Notes: generated from the sequence alone by a model not told the origin. A stretch of DNA of 64,000 nt from Peptococcaceae bacterium BRH_c8a (GCA_000961575.1 LADP01000031.1:1-64000), one strand, 5' to 3'; numbered from the stretch's first letter, positions 1-9,804 are shown. Program-made: numbers and translations.

Positions 1-429
1 TTGAGCGCAATCCTTGATTTGGCAGATAAAAGTATTGTTTCTTATGTCCTTGGACACTCCAACAACAATGAACTCGTTTTTAGAACCTTTGACCTGGCCC
101 ATCTAACTTATCCGGAAGCGAAACCCCTCTTTCATAGTGACCGTGGTTTCCAATATACAAGTAAGCTGTTTAAGAAGAAACTAGACGAGGCAGGTATGAC
201 CCAAAGCATGTCTAGGGTAGCCCGTTGCATTGATAATGGGCCGATGGAGTCATTCTGGGGAATGATAAAATCGGAAATGTATTATCTCCATAAATTCGCC
301 ACCTATGAAGAGCTGGAAGCAGCCGTCATAGAGTACATAAATTATTACAATTGTCATCGCTATCAGAAGAGATTAAATGGTATGACCCCATTGGAATACA
401 GACAATACCTTAACAGTTCAGCAGCATAA
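1..429 (+). CDS. IS3-family transposase OrfB, C-terminal part (5' end outside window)
   Basis: This is the C-terminal part of an rve-type DDE integrase that moves an IS3-family insertion sequence. The frame is open from base 1, so the true start lies upstream and the first TTG is probably an internal leucine. The DDE triad is visible: Asp6 in ILDLADK, Asp47 in HSDRGFQYTS and Glu83 in NGPMESFWG. The last two are separated by 35 residues, the D(35)E spacing of the family. The usual C-terminal YINYYNCHRYQ and MTPLEYR blocks follow. The protein ends naturally and the right terminal repeat of the element lies about 55 bases downstream, so nothing is broken in the visible part. Confidence 0.93.
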   Translation: MSAILDLADKSIVSYVLGHSNNNELVFRTFDLAHLTYPEAKPLFHSDRGFQYTSKLFKKKLDEAGMTQSMSRVARCIDNGPMESFWGMIKSEMYYLHKFATYEELEAAVIEYINYYNCHRYQKRLNGMTPLEYRQYLNSSAA

Positions 430-484
430 AAAAGACACCAACCATACGAAAATGATTGATGTCTAGGATTTTTATTATTTCCAC

Positions 485-509
485 TGTCTACTTGACAGGG
501 GGCTGTTCA
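485..509. repeat. Right terminal inverted repeat of the IS3-family element
   Basis: The segment TGTCTACTTGACAGGGGGCT, followed by GTTCA, has the TG...CA ends and the sequence style of IS3-family terminal repeats (the left end would read TGAACAGCCCCCTGTCAAGT...). It lies just after the transposase stop. The left end is outside the window, so the pair cannot be checked, and no target duplication can be assigned. Confidence 0.75.
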
Positions 510-647
510 ATCATCCCGGGGTTATTTTTTGATACTGTTCAGGCAGTAAGCACCTTCTGCCATACCAGTAAATATTAATATTTTTTTGCCGGTTCTTATT
601 CGGACTTCTAACTCCCGACTCCTAAGTGATTACCTATCAGATAACAA

Positions 648-2081
648 TTAGATAACATGCATTGATTTTTCAAGCTGGGCCAGAGTATTGCTTTCCAACA
701 TACGCACCTCCCGCCTAAACGGGGCCACGGTCCGTACCCCCTGCCACTGACTGCGAGGCAGAGTGTTAAGCCACAGTACCCCTTTTACCCGCCGCCTGAT
801 GTCACCCAGCAATTCAATTGAGTTTTCCGGTTCCAGTGTCTTGGTATCGCTGACTATAATCAAGTAGCTGTTGCGGGTTAACATCTGGTCGTAATCTCCG
901 ACCAGGGTGCGCAGCGCCGCCGCCAGGTTGGTGGTTTTACCCCACTGGGTGCTTTCAGCCATCACCGCCGACATGGTGGCGGCAAAACCCATGCGCTGGC
1001 GCAACTTAGGGGTAATGCGTTCCAGATCCTCTGAAAATATGAATGTCTCTATGTCCCGCACCACATCGGACAGGCCGTACACAAACTGGATTACCAACCG
1101 GGCGTAGGCCGCCATGGAGGCGGACACATCACAGACCAGAATCAGCCGTGGTTTTTGCACCCGCCGGCCCCGGAAATGCAAATTAAGGGGCAGGCCGCCG
1201 AATCGTACACTACCCCGCACGGTGCGCCGAATGTCAATAGACTTCTTTTTGCGACTGCTGCGGTAACACCGTGAAAGGCCGGTGGCCAAACGCCGAGCCA
1301 TTTTACGCAGCAATATTGTTACCGCTGGCATTTCCTGTTCCTTAATCGCCAGCATATCCCTTTCCAGCAGTGACTCCTCGGGTTCTCCCACCAGGTCCCT
1401 GGCCACTGAGCGGACCACTTGATCAACCGATTCGTCCCCGCTATAATTTGCTACGGGTTCCCGGCGGTGCGAATGATTCTCCATTTCCTGCCGGTTCAGG
1501 TGGTAACGCCAGTACTCGAGTGACGCTTCAACCACCTGGGCAATCAAGCTGGATGGATCGTTAACCGGGTTGCCCCGATAATTTTCCAACAGATTACGAA
1601 TCCTGTTCTTTTCACCCTCCGGCAATTTGGAGTATGTTTCCAACTGTTCAGCAGTAAGACTCAGGTGTTCTGTGGCCCCTCCGGCCCAGTCACCGCCGCT
1701 TTGGGCCACCCCGTCCCTGATCTCGGCCTGGGACTGCTCCATTACCCGCTCCCGTTCTTCCACTGCCTCAGCTTCCTGGCGGCGCAATTGCTCCTGAACT
1801 TCACCGGGCGCAAAAAACCTTTCAAAAGCTAGGTCAAAGACCCTGACATCCCGCTGCTTTTTGACCAGGGTGGCCCGCAGGGCCAGACGAAATTGTTCTT
1901 TGTTCAGCACATCCACCCTGGCCAGTGCCCTGGCGGCGTCGTTCAATTCGGAGGTGCCGGCGTTCAAGCCCAAACTGCGCAAGACGGCTACAAACCGGGC
2001 CAGGCGGTTAAAAAACACAGCCGGTTGCGGCCCTCCCGCATCTTCCAGTATCGCTGTTATCTGCTGGGCATTAAGTTCCAT
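648..2081 (-). CDS. CoxE-like VWA-domain protein
   Basis: The C-terminal half carries a von Willebrand factor A domain of the CoxE type. The metal-ion-dependent adhesion site is visible as DVSAS (residues 318-322), a later KTTNLAAAL threonine block and the LIIVSDTKT aspartate. The N-terminal 300 residues are mostly charged helices, including an E/R/Q-rich stretch around residues 95-120. Such proteins normally work with a MoxR-type AAA ATPase in metal-centre or complex assembly. No such ATPase is next to it here, so the partner is unknown. The ATG is preceded by GGTGA seven bases upstream. The upstream neighbour is divergent. The function in this organism is not determined. Confidence 0.8.
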   Translation of the reverse strand: MELNAQQITAILEDAGGPQPAVFFNRLARFVAVLRSLGLNAGTSELNDAARALARVDVLNKEQFRLALRATLVKKQRDVRVFDLAFERFFAPGEVQEQLRRQEAEAVEERERVMEQSQAEIRDGVAQSGGDWAGGATEHLSLTAEQLETYSKLPEGEKNRIRNLLENYRGNPVNDPSSLIAQVVEASLEYWRYHLNRQEMENHSHRREPVANYSGDESVDQVVRSVARDLVGEPEESLLERDMLAIKEQEMPAVTILLRKMARRLATGLSRCYRSSRKKKSIDIRRTVRGSVRFGGLPLNLHFRGRRVQKPRLILVCDVSASMAAYARLVIQFVYGLSDVVRDIETFIFSEDLERITPKLRQRMGFAATMSAVMAESTQWGKTTNLAAALRTLVGDYDQMLTRNSYLIIVSDTKTLEPENSIELLGDIRRRVKGVLWLNTLPRSQWQGVRTVAPFRREVRMLESNTLAQLEKSMHVI

Positions 2082-2277
2082 TGTTAGGTCACCAACTTTA
2101 TTGTGTTTTGTGGCTTACGAATTAACTTTATTTATTGTAACACGGCAGCCCGACAAAATTGCATTATCCGCAAGACTGATTATGCAATGCCCCTGGAGAA
2201 GGAAAAAAACCAGTTTATGTTGAATATAACCAGATGGTTAATTTTATCAATCGCATCACCAGAAAGGAAGTGTAAAT

Positions 2278-2934
2278 ATGTCTGAAACACCTAAAGGAGC
2301 ATTTATTCAGCGGGACAAAAAAACTTTTGCTATTGTGCCCAGGACGCCCATGGGACTAATTACTCCCGATATTATGGAAAACATCGCCCAAACCGCCCGC
2401 AAACATAACATACCGATCATTAAGATTACCTCGGGTCATCGGCTGGCCCTGGTGGGCATGGAGCCGGAAATAGTGGACGAAGTGTGGGCGGATCTGGGGC
2501 TGGATGTGGGTCCGGCCGTAGAATTGTGTGTACATTACGTGCAGGCCTGCCCGGGCACTGCGGTATGTAAGTACGGCATGCAGGATTCGCTGGGTTTGGG
2601 TGGTGAACTGGAGAAATTATTCGTGGGCTCAATAGATCTGCCCGCTAAAGCCAAGATTGGCATTTCGGGCTGCCCAAATAACTGTGGCGAGGGCTTGGTA
2701 CGAGATTTCGGCGCCTTCGGCAAAAAATCGGGTTGGACGGTTTCCTTTGGCGGCAATTCCGGCCGTAAACCCAGGATCGGCGATGTTATAGCTGAGGAAC
2801 TAAGCAGTGAAGAAGTGGTGGCCCTGGCTAAAAAATGTTTCGAATACTACGGAGCCAACGCCAAAAAACGGGAGCGGACTTCCAAGTTTATTGAGCGGAT
2901 TGGTATCGAGGAATTTAAGAAAGCAATCCTTTAA
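2278..2934 (+). CDS. Small siroheme/4Fe-4S sulfite or nitrite reductase-like protein
   Basis: At 218 residues this is about the size of the small, low-spin assimilatory-type sulfite reductases known from sulfate reducers and methanogens, and much smaller than DsrA/DsrB or NirA. An N-terminal ferredoxin-like half domain (about residues 15-80) is followed by the siroheme-4Fe-4S half. The cluster ligands are C91 and C97 in ACPGTAVCKYG, and C132 and C136 in GCPNNCGEG. This C-x5-C ... C-x3-C pattern is diagnostic for the family. The substrate (sulfite, nitrite or another) cannot be read from the sequence. It stands alone, with GGAAG before the ATG and a strong terminator after it. Confidence 0.82.
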   Translation: MSETPKGAFIQRDKKTFAIVPRTPMGLITPDIMENIAQTARKHNIPIIKITSGHRLALVGMEPEIVDEVWADLGLDVGPAVELCVHYVQACPGTAVCKYGMQDSLGLGGELEKLFVGSIDLPAKAKIGISGCPNNCGEGLVRDFGAFGKKSGWTVSFGGNSGRKPRIGDVIAEELSSEEVVALAKKCFEYYGANAKKRERTSKFIERIGIEEFKKAIL

Positions 2935-2978
2935 TATTACGGGTGCAGGTTGACATCTGAAAGTTCGGTAAACGACCT

Positions 2979-3014
2979 AGGGGATCAAGATTTTATAATC
3001 TTTATCCCCTTTTT
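2979..3014 (+). terminator. Rho-independent terminator after the siroheme protein gene
   Basis: AGGGGAT (2979-2985) pairs with ATCCCCT (3004-3010), and an inner GATT/AATC stem sits inside it. The hairpin runs directly into TTTTT. It lies 45 bases after the stop codon at 2934. Confidence 0.85.
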
Positions 3015-3338
3015 AATGGGTTTATGGTTGCCGGCTTATAAAGTGCCAGATAAAGGCTTTAATAATCCTAGTTGTTCCTGCCTTAAACTTACATAAGCAT
3101 TTTTAGAGCCCGCTCCCTTTCAGTGCAGGAGTTTAGGGTTCTTTTACATTTTGATGTGTTAATACTAATGTCCTGTAAACTAATTCTTTTCGTAAAAGTA
3201 AACCAGCAGCAGTGGTAAAAATTTAAAAAATGCGCAAAATACCAGTGAAAAAGTACGACGCTTAATTGGGATGCATAGAATGATTACGCACCCATTGGCG
3301 GTCGCTGCAACCTAATTAGCAGATGGAGGCTGGTAGGC
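3015..3338. other. Intergenic stretch before malQ
   Basis: No open frame with a plausible ribosome binding site and no recognisable RNA were found in this AT-richer stretch. It presumably carries the promoter of the malQ-treZ-GH57-treY operon, but I see no pair of hexamers good enough to mark. GGAGG about nine bases before 3339 is the malQ ribosome binding site. Confidence 0.5.
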
Positions 3339-5390
3339 ATGGATGACGGGGCGCGGCGTGCCCTTGAGCAGTTGGCCCGACTGTACGGTATTACAACCAA
3401 ATACCAAGATTTTACCGGCGGTCTCCGGCAGGCATCGCCGCACACTTTGCTGGCTGCATTGGGCGCGCTGGGGGCGCCGGTGGCCGGCGCGGCGGATATA
3501 CCGGACGCGCTCCACCGGCGCAGGCTTGAGCTATGGTCGCGCCGCTGCGAGCCGGTGGCAGTTTGCCGGGCGGGAGAAAAACCTGCCCTGGAACTGCGCC
3601 TGGAGGCTGACCGTTGGGCTGGCCGCATCCTCGTCCGCCTGGAACCCGAAGCAGGCGCACCCAGACAGTTGATTTGTGAACTGGCCCGCCTACCCGTGGT
3701 GAGAGCGGAAAAAGTAGCCGGGGTGGATTACACCGCCCGGCGCCTACTTCTCCCTATGGGACTGCCGCCGGGGTACCACCAGCTGACCATACAATTTTCG
3801 GACAGCGTTTGTGAAACTACGCTAATATCTGCGCCGGCCCGGGCATATGCATTACCCGCCGGCGATGACCGGCTATGGGGGGTGTTCGTGCCGCTTTACG
3901 CCCTGCGTTCCAAAGGAAGTTGGGCCGCCGGCGATGTTACCGACCTGGAGACACTTCATAACTGGGTTCGGTCACTGGGGGGCAGCCTGGCCGGCACACT
4001 GCCGCTATTGGCCGCCTACCTGGACGATCCGTTCGACCCCAGCCCTTATGCTCCGGTAAGCCGCATGTTCTGGAACGAATTTTACCTGGACGTGGCCCGG
4101 ATTCCGGAACTGGAAAGTTGCCCGCCAGCCCGGGAATTATTAACTTCACCGGCGTTCCAAGCCGAGATTGCAAACCTCCGCCAAGCACCCCTGGTTGATT
4201 ACCGCCGGGGCATGATTGTAAAACGTAAAGCCCTTGAACTACTGGCAAACTGCTGTTACACAGGTGCATCCACCAGACTTGGCGAGTTACGCCGCTGGGC
4301 GGCGGAAAACCCGGCCGTACAAGATTACGCCCGCTTTCGGGCCGCCGTTGTCCGGCAAGGTTCGGTTTGGACCAAATGGCCGAAACACATGCGCAGCGGG
4401 GAGCTAAGGCCGGGTGACTTCGACCCGGAAGCAGAGCGGTATCACCTGTATGTGCAGTGGGTGGCCCACCAACAATTTCACAATCTGGCAGTACGGGCCC
4501 GGGAACACGGGCCGGGTTTGTACCTTGATTTTCCACTGGGCGTTCACGGTAGCGGATATGACGTATGGCGTGAGCAAAGTGCTTTCGCCACCGGGGCGAC
4601 CTGCGGAGCACCGCCGGATCGACTTAATACGAGGGGGCAGAACTGGGGATTTCCACCCCTGCATCCCGATGGGCTAAGGCAGCAGGCCTACAGCTATTTT
4701 ATCGCCGGTCTGCGCCACCACCTCCGGCATGCCGGTGTGTTGCGTCTGGATCACGTAATGGGGATGCACCGACTTTTTTGGATCCCCGCCGGCCTGCCGG
4801 CTGGCGAAGGAGTTTACGTACGCTATCCGGCCGAGGAATTTTACGCCATTTTAGCCCTGGAGTCCCGGCGCCACCGAACAATACTGGTGGGCGAGGATCT
4901 GGGTACCGTTCCCGAGAGTGTTCGGGCAGCCATGTCCCGGAACGGACTCAGCCGCATGTACGTGCTGCCATTTGAATTCAATCCGGTACTACGGCGGGGT
5001 CTGCACCCCGTCCCCGCCGGATCCCTGGCCTGCGTGAATACCCACGACATGCCGACTTTTACCGCCTACTGGCGGCAAAGCGAACCGGGTACCCTCGCAG
5101 CCCTGTCCAGGTTCCTATACCACCAGGGCCTGCTCAAGACACCGGCAGGCAACGTGCAGACCGTGCTTAAGGCGTGCTACAAGTATCTGGCCGCCGGGCC
5201 CGCGGGTATCGTGCTGGTCAACCTGGAGGATCTGTGGTTGGAGACGGCGCCCCAAAACATCCCCGGCACCGGCCCCGAAAAACCCAACTGGCGGCGCAAG
5301 GCCCGCCGTGATTTGGAAGACTTGAACCGGATGGCTGGTGTACTGGAGATACTGAGGGCAATTGACAGGCTCAGGAAAAAAGGTGACTAA
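3339..5390 (+). CDS. malQ: 4-alpha-glucanotransferase (amylomaltase, GH77)
   Basis: It transfers alpha-1,4-glucan segments between maltooligosaccharides and releases glucose (disproportionation), in the cytoplasm. The 683-residue length is normal for MalQ. The catalytic residues expected for GH77 are visible: nucleophile Asp471 in RLDHVMGMHR, acid/base Glu519 in GEDLGTVP, and Asp570 in NTHDMPTF. The N-terminal 170 residues are the variable non-catalytic part. It is the first gene of a tight operon, and treZ begins three bases after its stop. The placement suggests that it reshapes glucan chains to feed the trehalose-forming enzymes downstream. Confidence 0.95.
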   Translation: MDDGARRALEQLARLYGITTKYQDFTGGLRQASPHTLLAALGALGAPVAGAADIPDALHRRRLELWSRRCEPVAVCRAGEKPALELRLEADRWAGRILVRLEPEAGAPRQLICELARLPVVRAEKVAGVDYTARRLLLPMGLPPGYHQLTIQFSDSVCETTLISAPARAYALPAGDDRLWGVFVPLYALRSKGSWAAGDVTDLETLHNWVRSLGGSLAGTLPLLAAYLDDPFDPSPYAPVSRMFWNEFYLDVARIPELESCPPARELLTSPAFQAEIANLRQAPLVDYRRGMIVKRKALELLANCCYTGASTRLGELRRWAAENPAVQDYARFRAAVVRQGSVWTKWPKHMRSGELRPGDFDPEAERYHLYVQWVAHQQFHNLAVRAREHGPGLYLDFPLGVHGSGYDVWREQSAFATGATCGAPPDRLNTRGQNWGFPPLHPDGLRQQAYSYFIAGLRHHLRHAGVLRLDHVMGMHRLFWIPAGLPAGEGVYVRYPAEEFYAILALESRRHRTILVGEDLGTVPESVRAAMSRNGLSRMYVLPFEFNPVLRRGLHPVPAGSLACVNTHDMPTFTAYWRQSEPGTLAALSRFLYHQGLLKTPAGNVQTVLKACYKYLAAGPAGIVLVNLEDLWLETAPQNIPGTGPEKPNWRRKARRDLEDLNRMAGVLEILRAIDRLRKKGD

Positions 5391-5393
5391 ACA

Positions 5394-7265
5394 ATGACGG
5401 ACACTGGTTATAATAACTTAATTCCGACCGGCGTGGGATGCCCCGGTGCCGTTTACCTGGGCGACAATCGCTGCCGTTTTATGGTCTGGGCCCCGCTGGC
5501 CGATCGGGTGGCTGTGCGTATCGTGGCACCCCGGGAACAAACCCTGCCCCTGCTCCGTAATAAACGGGGTTATCACCACGGGGTCTTTGCAGGGGTCGAA
5601 CCGGGCAGTCTTTACCTCTACCTGCTGGATGAGAAAAAGGAGCTTCCCGACCCGGCCTCACGCTACCAACCGGATGGTGTACACGGGCCTTCCCGGGTGG
5701 TGGATAACGGCGCCTTCACCTGGACAGACCAGGGTTGGTTCGCCCCGGCCCGGAGCGACTTGGTTCTGTACGAATTGCATGTGGGCACTTTTACTACCGA
5801 GGGCACTTTTGACGCGATAATCCCCCACCTTGACTCCTTAACCAAACTGGGCGTCAACACCTTGGAGATAATGCCCGTCGCCCAGTTTCCGGGCCAACGA
5901 AACTGGGGTTACGACGGGGTATACCCCTTTGCCGTACAGCATTCGTACGGTGGGCCCGAGGGGCTGCAGCGACTGGTAAACGCTTGCCACCAACAGGGGT
6001 TGGCGGTGCTGCTGGACGTTGTATATAACCACCTGGGACCCGAGGGCAATTACCTGGCCGAATTTGCCCCTTATTTTACCGATCGCTATACCGGGCCTTG
6101 GGGCCCGTCCATCAATTTTGACGGGGCCGGCAGCGACGAGGTGAGACGCTTCTTCATCGCCAACGCCCTGTACTGGCTGACCGATTTCCACCTGGACGGG
6201 TTCCGGTTGGACGCTGTACACGCCATTATGGACCTTTCGGCCCAACCCTTCCTGGGGGAACTAAACGACGCTGTAAACAGCCTGGGCGAAAGACTGGGAC
6301 GCAGGGTATACATGGTTGCCGAAAGCGACCTCAACGATCCCCGGGTTATCCTACCCCGGGCCATCGGAGGATACGGTTTCGATGCCCAGTGGACCGACGA
6401 CTTTCACCACGCCCTGCACAGTCTCCTGACCGGAGAACGAGACGGGTATTACCTGGACTACGGTGGATTACGGCACCTGGCCCGGGCCTTTAGGCACGGC
6501 TATGTTTACACCGGCCAGTATTCGGAATACCGTGAACGCAGTCACGGCAGTCCGCCCTGGCTGGCCCCCGCCCGCCAATTTATCGTTTTTGCCCAGAATC
6601 ACGACCAGGTGGGCAACCGCGCCCGGGGGAAGAGACTTTCCGCCCTGACTAACTTTGACGGATTGAAGCTGGCTGCCTGTGCTGTAATCCTATCGCCTTT
6701 CGTCCCCTTGATTTTTATGGGGGAAGAGTATGGTGAAACAGCACCCTTCCAATACTTCACCAGCCACCCGGACAAAGAGCTGGCCGCAGATGTACGGGAA
6801 GGGCGGCAGGAGGAGTTCGCCGACTTCGGCTGGGAGGGCAAAGTCCCTGACCCCCAGAAAGAAGCCACTTTTTTACGCTCCCAACTTAACCACCAACTGC
6901 GTAACCAAAACCCCCATCGGGTGCTGTACCAGTTATACCGAAAACTGCTGCAGTTGCGCCGCGAGGTGCCGGCCCTGACAGGCCCAGACAGGGGGAACCT
7001 GGAGGTGCTGGACAGGGAACCGGAAAGACTGCTGTTCCTCCGGCGTTGGAGCGGCCCAGACCAAGTGTGCCTGGTGCTGTCTTTCAACCAAGCCTCAACG
7101 GCCACCACCCTGCCCGTGCCCCCGGGGCGCTGGCAAAAGCTGCTGGACACTGCCGAGGAACAGTGGCTGGGCCCGGGCAGCAGCGCACCTGGTGAATTTG
7201 AATCACCGGGAACATTAGAAATAACAGTGGGGCCCAAAGCCTGCTTATTGTTTCGGCAAGTGTAG
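5394..7265 (+). CDS. treZ: Malto-oligosyltrehalose trehalohydrolase (GH13)
   Basis: It hydrolyses maltooligosyl-trehalose to free trehalose, the second step of the TreY/TreZ route from glycogen or maltodextrin. An N-terminal CBM48-like beta domain (about residues 10-100) precedes the GH13 barrel. The catalytic set is visible as nucleophile Asp273 in GFRLDAVHAI, acid Glu310 in VAESDLNDP and Asp404 in QNHDQVGN. The phrase QNHDQVGNRARG and the 623-residue length are more typical of TreZ than of branching enzymes. AAAGGTGA precedes the ATG. The next gene follows after an 81-nt palindrome. Confidence 0.94.
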   Translation: MTDTGYNNLIPTGVGCPGAVYLGDNRCRFMVWAPLADRVAVRIVAPREQTLPLLRNKRGYHHGVFAGVEPGSLYLYLLDEKKELPDPASRYQPDGVHGPSRVVDNGAFTWTDQGWFAPARSDLVLYELHVGTFTTEGTFDAIIPHLDSLTKLGVNTLEIMPVAQFPGQRNWGYDGVYPFAVQHSYGGPEGLQRLVNACHQQGLAVLLDVVYNHLGPEGNYLAEFAPYFTDRYTGPWGPSINFDGAGSDEVRRFFIANALYWLTDFHLDGFRLDAVHAIMDLSAQPFLGELNDAVNSLGERLGRRVYMVAESDLNDPRVILPRAIGGYGFDAQWTDDFHHALHSLLTGERDGYYLDYGGLRHLARAFRHGYVYTGQYSEYRERSHGSPPWLAPARQFIVFAQNHDQVGNRARGKRLSALTNFDGLKLAACAVILSPFVPLIFMGEEYGETAPFQYFTSHPDKELAADVREGRQEEFADFGWEGKVPDPQKEATFLRSQLNHQLRNQNPHRVLYQLYRKLLQLRREVPALTGPDRGNLEVLDREPERLLFLRRWSGPDQVCLVLSFNQASTATTLPVPPGRWQKLLDTAEEQWLGPGSSAPGEFESPGTLEITVGPKACLLFRQV

Positions 7266-7268
7266 ATG

Positions 7269-7349
7269 TTTGGTGCCAGGTGTTGCAAGTTGGATTTGTT
7301 GCAAGTTGACAACTTGCAACAAATCCAACTTGCAACACCTGGCACCAAA
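7269..7349. repeat. Perfect 81-nt palindrome between treZ and the GH57 gene
   Basis: The left arm 7269-7308 is the exact reverse complement of the right arm 7310-7349, with a single A at 7309 as centre, giving 40 uninterrupted base pairs. Each arm begins with the motif TTTGGTGCCAGGTG and contains the block TTGCAAGTTG twice. It starts three bases after the treZ stop, and its end touches AGGAGG (7351-7356), the ribosome binding site of the GH57 gene at 7367. No T-run follows on the plus strand, so it does not look like an ordinary terminator. Confidence 0.95.
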
Positions 7350-7366
7350 AAGGAGGATTTACCGCT

Positions 7367-9802
7367 ATGGAGCGTTACCTTTGTGTGCACGGCCACTTTT
7401 ACCAACCACCGCGGGAGAACCCGTGGCTGGAGGCGGTGGAACTACAGGATTCAGCCCATCCATACCACGACTGGAACGAACGGATTACCGCCGAGTGCTA
7501 CGCGCCCAACACGGCAGCACGCATCCTAACCGAGTGCGGCTGGATCAGGGACATCATCAACAATTACAGTAAAATAAGCTTCAATTTCGGGCCCACGCTG
7601 CTAGACTGGCTAGAATCGAACGACCCTGATATTTACCGGGCGGTAATTGATTCCGACCGGGAAAGCATGCAGCACTTTTCCGGACACGGCTCGTCCTTCG
7701 CCCAGGCCTATAACCATATGATTATGCCCTTGGCCAACCGGCGCGACAAGTATACCCAGGTAATTTGGGGCATCAGGGATTTCGAAAGCCGGTTTGGTCG
7801 CCGGCCCGAGGGGATGTGGCTGCCGGAAACCGCGGTGGATCTGGAGACCCTGGACATCATGGCCGAGCACGGTATCACTTTCACTGTCCTTACCCAGTAC
7901 CAGGCCCGGCGGGAACGCCAAATAGAAGGCGGTCAATGGCAAGAGGTGAGCACCAGGGGTATCGATCCCTCGATGTGCTACCGGCTAAACATTCCCGCCT
8001 CGGGTCGATCCATCAACATCTTTTTTTACGATGGGCCCATTTCCCAGGCCGTGGCCTTTGAGAAACTGCTTACCAATGGTGAACGTTTCGCGCACCGCCT
8101 CCTAGGCGGCTTTTCCGACGCCCGGCAACGCCCCCAGTTGGTGCATATCGCCACCGACGGTGAAACATACGGGCACCACCACCGCCATGGGCAAATGGCG
8201 CTGGCGTATGCACTACAATTCATTGAATCCAACAACCTGGCGCGCATTACCAACTATAGCGAATTCATGGCGATGCACCCGCCCACTCACGAAGTGGAAA
8301 TCCATGAGCACACCGCCTGGAGCTGTGCCCACGGGGTGGGCCGGTGGAAGGAAGATTGTGGCTGTAACACGGGCATGCACGAGGGTTGGAACCAAGCCTG
8401 GCGCGCGTCTCTGCGGCACGCTCTAGACTGGCTGCGGGACACCCTGGCCCCGGGTTACGAGGAACTGGCCCGCCAATTTCTTAAAGATCCCTGGCAGGCC
8501 CGTAACGATTATATCGAGGTCGTGCTGGATCGCTCGCCTGTAAACCTAAACCGGTGGCTCGCGGCCCAGGCCGCCCGGCCGCTAAATGAAGAAGAAAAGG
8601 TAACCGTGCTTAAATTGCTTGAACTGCAGCGGCACGCCATGCTGATGTACACCAGCTGCGGTTGGTTTTTCGACGAAATATCGGGCATTGAAACGGTGCA
8701 GGTGATTCAGTATGCCAGGCGGGTGATTCAACTGGCCCAAGACTTGTTCGATACCAACCCGGAGCCGGAGTTTCTGGCCATGTTAAAAGAGGCTAAAAGC
8801 AATATTCCCCAACACCGTGACGGAGCCTATATTTACGAAAAATATGCCACCCCGGCCATGGTGGATCTGCCCAAGGTGGGCGCCCACTACGCCATCAGTT
8901 CCCTGTTCAACGATTACGGGCGGAAAACCCCGGTCTTTTGTTATACCGTGGATCGTCTGGATAACCGGATACTAGAAGCGGGCAAATCAAAACTGGTTGT
9001 TGGTCAGGCCCGGGTTACCTCAGGGGTTACCCTGGAGTCGGCCCTGGTAAGCTACGGAGTTGTCTACTTTGGGTACCACAACGTAAGCGGTGGGGTGAGG
9101 GCATTCGGCGGGGAGCATGAGTTCAAAGAAATGGAACAGGGGGTTAGCGAGGCCTTTAACCGGGCTGACTTTCCGGCGGTGATTAATCTACTTAACCATT
9201 ATTTTAAAAACGGAAGTATTTACTCATTAAAACAGCTTTTCCGGGATCAGCAACGCAAGATCTTGGATTTGATCCTAACCTCCACCCTTTACGAACTGGA
9301 AGAGGATTACCGGAAAATATATGAACGTCATGCTTCATTAATGCTGTTCCTTAAGGATCTGAACATACCCTTGCCCCAGGCCTTGGTATGTTCCGCGGAC
9401 TTTTATCTAAACACCAGCTTGCGACGCACATTCGCCCGCGATGTGCTGAACCAGGATAAAATTAATAGCCTTTTGGACGAGGCGGGTGCCTTGGACATCG
9501 AACTGGAAAACGAAGGTCTTAGTTATGTGCTGGAAAAAGCCATGGTTAAGTCGGCAGTGGATTTGCAGGCTGATCCCGCCGACATCGCCAGGCTGGAACT
9601 GCTATTGGCTATGACCAAATTGGCTCGCTCGATGCCTTTTTACGTGGATCTGTGGAAAGCGCAAAACATTTACCACCGACTGTTGCAGGACGTTTACCCG
9701 GATTACCGCGGGAAGGCAGGGCAAGGGGATGAAAACGCCCTCATCTGGTTGAATCGTTTCGATACCCTGGGTGAAAAACTGCAAATGGAAAGGAACTGCT
9801 AA
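7367..9802 (+). CDS. Glycoside hydrolase family 57 protein with DUF3536-type C-terminus
   Basis: The N-terminal half is a GH57 barrel: HGHFYQPPRENPW at the start, the conserved Glu154 in MWLPETAVDLE (expected nucleophile) and Asp264 in ATDGETYGHH (expected acid/base). The second half, to residue 811, is the all-helical region commonly annotated as DUF3536. Members are called alpha-amylase or alpha-mannosidase superfamily proteins without a firm substrate. Placement between treZ and treY, with a two-base gap to treY, argues for action on alpha-glucans, for example trimming or branching of the TreY substrate. That is an inference. AGGAGG lies ten bases before the ATG. Confidence 0.88.
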   Translation: MERYLCVHGHFYQPPRENPWLEAVELQDSAHPYHDWNERITAECYAPNTAARILTECGWIRDIINNYSKISFNFGPTLLDWLESNDPDIYRAVIDSDRESMQHFSGHGSSFAQAYNHMIMPLANRRDKYTQVIWGIRDFESRFGRRPEGMWLPETAVDLETLDIMAEHGITFTVLTQYQARRERQIEGGQWQEVSTRGIDPSMCYRLNIPASGRSINIFFYDGPISQAVAFEKLLTNGERFAHRLLGGFSDARQRPQLVHIATDGETYGHHHRHGQMALAYALQFIESNNLARITNYSEFMAMHPPTHEVEIHEHTAWSCAHGVGRWKEDCGCNTGMHEGWNQAWRASLRHALDWLRDTLAPGYEELARQFLKDPWQARNDYIEVVLDRSPVNLNRWLAAQAARPLNEEEKVTVLKLLELQRHAMLMYTSCGWFFDEISGIETVQVIQYARRVIQLAQDLFDTNPEPEFLAMLKEAKSNIPQHRDGAYIYEKYATPAMVDLPKVGAHYAISSLFNDYGRKTPVFCYTVDRLDNRILEAGKSKLVVGQARVTSGVTLESALVSYGVVYFGYHNVSGGVRAFGGEHEFKEMEQGVSEAFNRADFPAVINLLNHYFKNGSIYSLKQLFRDQQRKILDLILTSTLYELEEDYRKIYERHASLMLFLKDLNIPLPQALVCSADFYLNTSLRRTFARDVLNQDKINSLLDEAGALDIELENEGLSYVLEKAMVKSAVDLQADPADIARLELLLAMTKLARSMPFYVDLWKAQNIYHRLLQDVYPDYRGKAGQGDENALIWLNRFDTLGEKLQMERNC

Positions 9803-9804
9803 AA

